This document shows, in pieces, positions 56,916 to 64,000 of a stretch of DNA of 64,000 nt. Position numbers and translations under genes: made by a program. Source of the stretch: Heterobilharzia americana (lineage: Eukaryota; Platyhelminthes; Trematoda; Strigeidida; Schistosomatidae); the NCBI GenBank assembly GCA_944470555.2, contig OX104130.1, forward strand, positions 43,433,491 to 43,497,490. Direction: 5' to 3'. The notes under the pieces are model-generated. The model did not search any database, was not told the origin of the DNA, and saw only the letters and a program-made list of their open reading frames with translations. The first letter of the stretch is position 1. Every line of letters starts with the position of its first letter.

Positions 56916-58362
56916 AAGTGAGTTTGATGCTTAATCATGGTCCTTTCATTAGCTCCTGACCTTCCCAAAATAAGGTTTCACTTGGTACAGACATTCCACC
57001 GTCTTAGAAATCTAGCGATGGGTATACTACGGGACAACGCAAGTAGGCCAGATATGCACGTGCTGACCTGTTGATCTCGTTGACTAGGCCACAGGAATTT
57101 AAGCACCGGCGGTGGTTCACATCATGTGGGTGAAACCGGTCGACAGTATACGGCAACAAATCCACCTCAGATGATCTGGTTGCCGCGGGTTAGCTGAATT
57201 TAGCTCTGGGACAGCGAGGATTCTGTACATTTTAATCAGGATGATAAGCTTGTAAACCGTTTTCAAATTGTTTGGTCCACGTTGACGTTTCTGACAACCG
57301 GTCGATTTTCTAAATACCCAGCTGTGGTTTTAATGGCATTTCTGTTAGAAATCACCGGGCCAGTATCACATGTCATGGTCTTTAGCACAAAACTTCCTTG
57401 GACTGATGAAATGCATAGCTGAACAGCGTGAGCAGTCGTAAACCGCCTAGAGTGATCTTATATCTCCTTGATGAAAGCGATAGTTATATGCCGTTGGGAA
57501 CAAATACTTTTAGAAACTGTCCTCATCCGAACTTGACAAAGGCTGAGGCCAATCACCGATTGTCCCTACTTGTAACATGACAGAAAATGTGAGACCAAGG
57601 GGGTACACAATGGCGTAGTTAGTTGGGAATAGGATAGTTGGGAGGTCGTGCTGAAATAGCGATGCGTTCTGGTTAGCTGGCTAGAGGGTAAACCATGAGC
57701 AGAGCAACCTAACGCGACAGCGTGTCAACATGGCGTGGATGCCTGAAGGTGCACCTTCAGCCCAGCGAGTCCGATCAGGTTATGAAGGTCAGCATCAGTG
57801 TTGAATCTGGTCGAACTCTGGGCTATAAGTTTGGTGAATTATGCGCCGCTACAGATCACTCCCCCTGGTGGTTTCGTGGGGGCTGTGGAGCAATGCTAGC
57901 CAGTCCCCAGTGGTTTCACGTCCGGCACCCTTCTCCCGGTGGGTTCACTGAAAGGGGTAACCATTGGCTGTCTGAAGTTATTCTAGGATGTCACATTATA
58001 AGCCGATTGCGATCCTCAGCCTGTTTTAACGTTCAAAACAGTGCTCACTGGGCCTGGAATAGAAACGAAAGTCTTCGATACGGCGAAAATGGTAAACTTT
58101 TACGTGCTACATGTTAATGAATTAAAGTCGAAAATAGGTTCGCTTCTGAATTCTAGTTCGTTTGTCGTGGAATGCATAGCATATGGTAGCAAAAATTGGT
58201 TTATAAAAGATGAAACGTAGAAAAGGTTCCTCGTCAACGGTAAGGACCGCCCCTCGAAAAAAATTTTGAAGCCAGAAATAGTTGACACTGTCATACTCGC
58301 ACTGGTTAGTTGAATGTGAATCAAATAATTTGAGAACCTGACTGCCCAATCTGATCGTGTTT
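56916..58362. other. GC-richer unassigned DNA
   Basis: About 1.4 kb. The plus-strand ORF 57722-58117 (131 codons) shows no family motif. The block 57720-57990 is G-rich and may be an LTR or other repeat; no second copy was found in the window. Confidence 0.4.
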
Positions 58363-59160
58363 TTATCGTGCAGGAGAATGTAGCGTCTGTGCACACATTT
58401 GTGTCCTCATGCGATCTACTAGACACACTTGTAGCCTGAGGGTTGTGGACGACAACTGGTGAGTCAGCTCAAAGTCCTTTTGAAACTGGGCTGGTTCGAA
58501 AAGATCAACACCTTCGAATCGGTCTATTGGAGCTATCCTGGATAGTGTGCTGGCCACAAAGTTATCTGCTCCCGATATGTGGCCGATATCTGACTTGAAC
58601 TGAGACATGTAATTCATTTGTTGCAACTCTCGTGGGGAGTGCTTACGAGATGCTGAGCCACAAGAGAAAGTTGGTAGTTCGCGGTCCGTGAAAATGAAGC
58701 CACAACTTCCGCCCGAATGTCAAAAATGACGTACAGCGTAGTACATATCTAGGAGTTTCCCACCAAATTTAGTTAACCTTGTTTCTCCCTCCTGCATCCA
58801 CCTCGAGGGAAAGACTAAGGGCTGACACCGTTAATCGGTCGTCTGCAACGGTGCTTTGATTGCTGAGTCAGATGCATCAACAGCAATACTCAGAGGCGCA
58901 TTGAAATTGAGATGCATAAGCATGGTTGCATTCGAGATGGCTTCCTTGGTGTTGGGGAAAGCAAACCTACCAACGTCGTCCAGAATCACGCACTTCGTAG
59001 TCCCTTTGAAGTAGGTCTGTGAGTGGTCTCGTAACAGAGGCACGGGTAGGAATAAACCTTCCCTAATAATCTATCAGACCAGTGAAGATTCGAAGCTGCT
59101 TTACAGTGGTCGGCTCTGAATAGTTCATGATAGCCGTCACACCACCTCCATTCCTGCAGT
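58363..59160 (-). pseudogene. Ty3/gypsy remnant: RT connection to RNase H
   Basis: Minus strand. AIMNYSEPTTVKQLRIFTGL then IDY (connection motif, normally FPxPTTVxQLRxFLGLxxYYRRF) and GRFIPTRASVTR near 59040-59160; at 58831-59043 LRDHSQTYFKGTTKCV, ISNATMLMHLNFNAPLSIAVDASDSAIKAPLQ (RNase H start with catalytic Asp); at 58363-58626 LQQMNYMSQFKSDIGHISGADNFVASTLSR (RNase H end; normally LSR after ADA). About 200 bp in between have decayed. Palm motifs and integrase are missing. Same clade as the 30-33.7 kb copy but a separate insertion. Confidence 0.85.
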
Positions 59161-62100
59161 TTTATTTAATGTCTTTATATCTTGTTCTAAAAGTATGTTA
59201 TTACTTTTCACTTAGCCAAATGATCTGTGTGGATGAATGTGGTCATTATGATTAAAATTCAGACTCAGCTTCCCACTTCTGCACGTTCTGGGAAGCCTGC
59301 GTTGCTGCGATCTTAACATCATAGAGTGGGCATGGAGAAGCCAGATTCAATCGTAGTACCAACAGAAAAGGGATTGATTTTGTAACTATCAGGATCTGAA
59401 GTGTGCTGGGAGGCTGTTTCTTCCACCGTCTTTTGGTGGGCGTAGGCCATTTCCACAGACAGTTCGCTTTACGTACAAGACCATATTTTCCTTATTTCTT
59501 TGTCTGAGTACAAATTCCTGCACAGGAAAACGTGTGATATGCTGCTTCTAAGCATAAAAGCTACCTAACTGATGGTACCAGTCATATGAAAATACGTGCT
59601 TGAAACTACTTGGGGGGACTTGTCTTCCTGCACATTGATAAAAGAATGGAATCGCTACACTGGAATCAACTAAGAACTTGAAGCCGTTCCAGAAGACACT
59701 GAAGCAAGTGCAAGGAAACTATTTCTTTTACGTAATCTCATTAAACAGGTATTGGGTATTGAAACCCTCACTCCAAGTTATACGCTACAGTTTTTTCTTA
59801 AAACCAGTGGTATGTTTGGAAATGCTTTATGGTATGGTTATCTTTTATGCCAGTGAATTGACCAGACAAAAAGGTTAAAAAATCAGGTCATATTTTACCA
59901 CTCATCCGCCGCATTTACGCTTGTACTGGCATTGTAAAGAAGACACACTGACTTCCTGCTATTTTATGATTTTTTCACAAGTAAAGTGTTACTAGTCAAA
60001 TGCTAGCTTTTTAGACACATATAGGCTCATACAGCCAATCTTAACTTTTTGAATCCTAATTAGGGAGAATATGTTAGGGAAATGCAGTGGCAAGTGGAGG
60101 CAAACTAGCAAGAAAACACCAATATTTGCAGCATCATTCTCATTATTTCTTCTTTGACCCATTTTGTACTGTGCTCCCGTATTGTCTCAGCTGTACATAT
60201 GCCTAAGTTACTCCTAAAAGTGTGTAATGAAGCTATGTCTCACTCTAAAATAATAACTGAATTATTATGCCACACAGCTGGCAACTCTGCTATAGATTAA
60301 GTTAGATGAAGTTGCGGTAAAAAGAATACGATACACTGAGAAGCAGGATAAGTCGGTACAGTAGTCAGTTATGCTCTGTAACTCCTATTGTTTTCACCCC
60401 GTGTAGAAGTAGAAATTAATAGAACCTTTTAGTCTTCATTCATTATAAATCGCCGATTCTATGTTGTGTAGTAGAGGATAAACGGCTGAAGAACGAACAC
60501 ACTTCCGAAGATTTACATCCACTTTCGTGCGATTGTTACGCCTGTTCACCTTATTCTATAAGTCGTGGGAAAATCTGTTGTTGGTAGCGTTTAGGGAAAT
60601 TAATATATCCTTAAACATGCATGGACTGTTAACGCCAACAGCTGAACGACTATAAGTTTGAAATTACAACCTACATCTCATGTTCTTGCGTAAAGGGAGT
60701 TTGCTGATTGCAGCTTTGGTCATCGTCTGTAGAAAAGCGTGACTTAGCACCAATTCTGAACAGATCATAGGTGAAATCGTCACTCGTAAAGATGACTTTA
60801 AGTCAGTGCAGCTCGCTAATCTACAGCATATTAGTAGTAATAAACGAAAGTATTTCGAAATCTTGTGCTTCTTATTACATCTTGGTATCCGCACATATTA
60901 GTTTCTGGATAAGGGAAATTAAAAGTAGTAGTCATCAAAAGACAAATGCTGTTTTCATCGTCTCGTCATTGCCTTCGTATAGGATAGTCCCTGAGACACC
61001 ATCTTCGTATTTTCGTGCATGGTATCTGTATGCCTGAAAGCCTATTGGTCATTTCAAGGATATCGTAATTGTAAACTTCAAAGTAGTCAACATAGAATCG
61101 AACCATGATACGGCTTGACTTCCTATGTTAGGATCTAAAGTTTTGGTCCAATATAAACCAGGCACATCTTTTGCTAATCGGGCTTCATTCGTGGGTGAAA
61201 TTCAACGTTAAGGAAATGAATAGCTAAGTAAGGCGGCCATTGGTTATGCACTTACTAATGTCGCATCTCAGCTGGTAAAAAACCTTTCTCCGTCACTCAA
61301 TGCGCACAACTTATCTGGGAGTTGTGAAGCAGATGATAAGACTAAGGCAACACGTTTCGGGAGGAATATGTAATGACACTTTTAGCCTAGGCTACTAGCG
61401 TTACTTGTGATATGTTGGCTAGCAATGTGGTCGAAAGGATACTTACATAAGAAAATGTTATGCAAATTTCATGGAGTAGATTTTATGAACTTCAGGCAAA
61501 TGTTTGTGCCAGTGATATTGCTTCTTCGTAATTCTGTGCAGATATTCTCTTTTCAGAGAGTATGAGTTACAGGAGTCCATGTAGCCTCATAACTGACTGA
61601 CACTGAAAATATACAGATATTACATGCTTTAAAAAGTCCAATAAAATAAGCGTATGGATCTCACCTCAGTGTTCAAACCGAATTTACCTTTAACAGAAAA
61701 ATTTTGTTAGGTGTATATGATTTTTACTTAATCCCTGTGAACAATCATATCTTGCGTTTAATTAACTGCAGACCAAGTAACGATCAATGGATATAATAAT
61801 TATAATTCTGTGGTCATTTTAACATATCTCACTCCTCACGAAAGTCTAAATCTTAGAGAAATTCGCAGTATTTCGCGTATAAAAGGAACAAGAATTTTCG
61901 CACCTTTACCCCGCCAAACAACACACCTGCCTCTGATTGGTTATTTGAAGCTCACTTGGCGAGTTTCTCATGTTCCGCATGATTTTTCGTTCCTACTCTA
62001 GGCATAACGAGTTGGTGGTGTTCAGCACATTAAAAGAAGATTTCGGATGAAAAAAAGTTGGCATATTAAAAGATATACACTTTCTGGGTGGCACATTTAA

Positions 62101-63069
62101 GCACCAAAATGTATTCTCTAACGTTTTATAGGGCCATTCACTCCACAGAAAATCCGATTTGTAAGTTGCGGTTAAATGAAGATTGTAATATATGCACTAT
62201 TTGAGAAAAAACTAAGATTTTTCGGAGCAGCTTTTTAGGGTTTTACGCTTATATGATGCATTAAATCGTGTGTATCGTTGTCAATGATCTCTGTGGTTTG
62301 AATGGCTCAGTGACAAAGTCCTTGTATTCTGATGCAATATCAGTTGGAACTGAAAGAATTTCTTGTTGATTCCTGGAATGGTTTTAGGAGCTTTACGTGA
62401 AACAAAGGAGAATTAACGAAGAAAAGAGCAGGCACTTTGTGGCGTTTCCTCTTTCATCCATCTTCCCATTTTCTTTTCTCTCCCGTTATTTCTCCCCGAT
62501 AACCAGTCAGTTCAGAGAGATCAACGCAAAACTACTCTTAAAGTATGTTTTCTGCAATATTTTACCAAATGTTTGTAAAGGGAAAAACAAAATACTAGTG
62601 GTCGGACATACGGTAAATAACGTTACAGGAAAGGTTAATTGTCAAGTGCATTTGTTGACATGCAAAACTGGCTTCTAATGATGTCCAAAAACGGAGGCGA
62701 GATAATGTGCAAGTCGGATGTGATAATAGGTTACACGGCATTCGAAATGTGTATTTCAAAGATGAGCTTAGTAGTTAAGCAAATTATTTAGAAGATAACC
62801 TTATTTTATTGTAAATTTTCCAGAAGTAGATTGACGTTATTCCTCACATAAAGGTTCATCGTTCCATGCATATCAACTGATCGGCAGTAGAAGTGAAAAC
62901 CAAAAGCAAGGTTTGCTAGTGGAAAAGAAACAACTGATTCAAAGCAGCAAGATATTTTAGCTTCCGAAAAAGATGAAGGGTGTATATCCTCACCACTATA
63001 ATTAGTTTTTCCTACGCTGGATGATTAATTATCACTTGCCCCATATAAGCTGTCCTCCAGTGCGATATC
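59161..63069. other. anonymous AT-rich DNA, no gene assigned
   Basis: Nearly 4 kb of AT-rich sequence. Small ORFs (for example 60664-60894 minus, 60771-61037 plus, 62397-62678 plus) have no motif. Intergenic or intronic. Confidence 0.55.
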
Positions 63070-64000
63070 TGACACAGCTATCCTGAAACTACGCGCACCT
63101 TTTAAGCTCGCTATCTTCAGCGTTCACACCTCGATGCTGATCGGAAAACAGGCAAGTTTGGCTAGGACTCTGGAGAGCCCCGCTATTGGTGTATGTTAGA
63201 TCTCAGAGACCCGCAGACAAGATCCCAGTGAAGTGTCTTGAATAAGTTCCCCATCTGTCCACTCAAAAAGTATGTTTCGTGTGCGCTTATCCGAAGACCC
63301 TGTGGCATCGGCGACCGACCTCGCTGGTGTTGGTGTCACACTAAGCGCTGGGGCCGAAGCTGCACTACTTGACTGGATCCTCATCAAGAGTAACCTGTGT
63401 GTCGTTAGGCTAAAAGGTTCATCTCGAGTAAGAAGTAACCAGCTAGAGAAACGATGTCTTTTTGTAATCTCTGTCTACTCTCCGATGGATTTCAGCACGT
63501 ATGCAACCGAAAATGAATTCTGTTATCAACTCAGTGACCTTCTCAATCTTGTGCGTTTAACAGATATCGTAGTGCTGGCTGGGGACTTGGGTGCGCAGGC
63601 CGAGCGTCACGGCTCAGAGGAGAAAAGTTTAGGTGACCAATGGAGACTAGTTAGCCGCAGATTAGCTAGTGGTGATCGTCTGCAGCTCTGTGCAGGTCAC
63701 AACCTATTTCTAGCTAGCACCAACTTCTGGCTCAGGCATCGCCGCTGTGCTACGTGGCATCCTCTCTCCGCTACTTAAGCTTTGACTCAAATGGATCATA
63801 CTGCAATCAACTACTGATGTCTTATGTGCATACAGGATTGCCGCTACCTTTGAAGCACTTCTCGAGACTCTGATCATGCTTTAATGTGTGGTCGGCTCTT
63901 CTTGCATTTTGGTAATCATCAAAACCGCTGTCCTAAACGGGTAGATGCAATCAAATTAGTTGCACCTAACATTGCAGCTAAATACCAATCCGAGCTAGAT
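63070..64000 (+). mobile_element. RTE-like LINE, 5' part with endonuclease, runs off the window
   Basis: Same family as 19620-22600, opposite strand. From ~63090 FKLAIFSVHTSMLIGKQASLARTLESPAIGVC, read in segments, then ISETRRQDPSEVS (SETRIQDP motif; stops on both sides), the ORF 63272-63778 with DPVASATDLAGVGVTLSAGA, FVISVYSPMDFSTYATENEF, TDIVVLAGDLGAQAERHG (GDMNAQVG motif; Asn lost) and LASGDRLQLCAGHNLFLAST, then in other frames DHTAINY and RDSDHALM (SDH motif kept). The RT would lie beyond 64000. APE-type endonuclease domain of a target-primed retrotransposon; decayed. Confidence 0.88.

Noticed and set aside
57722..58117. 131-codon plus ORF
   Set aside because: Length is explained by G-rich composition; residues show no domain and the surrounding DNA looks like a noncoding repeat.

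Overview
The window looks like nuclear DNA of a digenean flatworm, most likely a schistosomatid. The grounds are interspersed rather than dense coding, AT-rich anonymous stretches broken by GC-richer decayed retroelements, hammerhead-ribozyme SINE pieces of the schistosome Sm-alpha type, RTE (SR2-like), CR1-like, Penelope-like, Ty3/gypsy (CsRn1/Boudicca-like) and BEL/Pao-like elements, and one host gene with tiny (34 and 37 nt) introns. There is no operon, phage, CRISPR array or bacterial gene.

Layout. 1-1460: plus-strand RTE LINE piece whose reverse transcriptase (RT) is interrupted by a ~330 bp TGGC tetranucleotide array. 1636-2140: Penelope-like RT piece (minus). 2141-8310: anonymous AT-rich DNA. 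8312-8516: head-to-head hammerhead SINE pair. 9044-10690: the best-preserved Penelope-like element (RT plus GIY-YIG nuclease, minus). 12985-13336: MITE-like element with ~75 bp inverted ends. 18190-19260: a second, older Penelope type (minus). 19620-22600: almost a whole RTE-like LINE (minus). 23666-23715: AT microsatellite. 27235-27345: RTE scrap. 28336-28850: the one gene that can be assigned with confidence, SRP19 (minus), reconstructed as three exons. 29060-29600: CR1 3' end (minus). 29871-33725: Ty3/gypsy gag-pol (plus), dead through frameshifts, stops and lost catalytic residues. 34725-38390 and 38870-42630: two CR1-like LINEs in the same (minus) orientation, both with ORF1, endonuclease and RT pieces. 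46920-51300: a third CR1-like LINE (plus). 55130-55870: BEL/Pao gag remnant (minus). 56050-56280: second head-to-head hammerhead SINE pair. 56710-56915: single SINE. 58363-59160: second gypsy remnant (minus). 63070-64000: 5' part of another RTE LINE running out of the window.

Only SRP19 is predicted to serve the host (signal recognition particle assembly). The rest is a retroelement graveyard: every element copy seen carries a frameshift, stop, deletion or active-site loss. The observations most worth a second look are the tetranucleotide array that seems to have grown out of a conserved RT codon motif, the two independent head-to-head ribozyme SINE pairs, and the compact SRP19 gene with micro-introns beside nested transposons.
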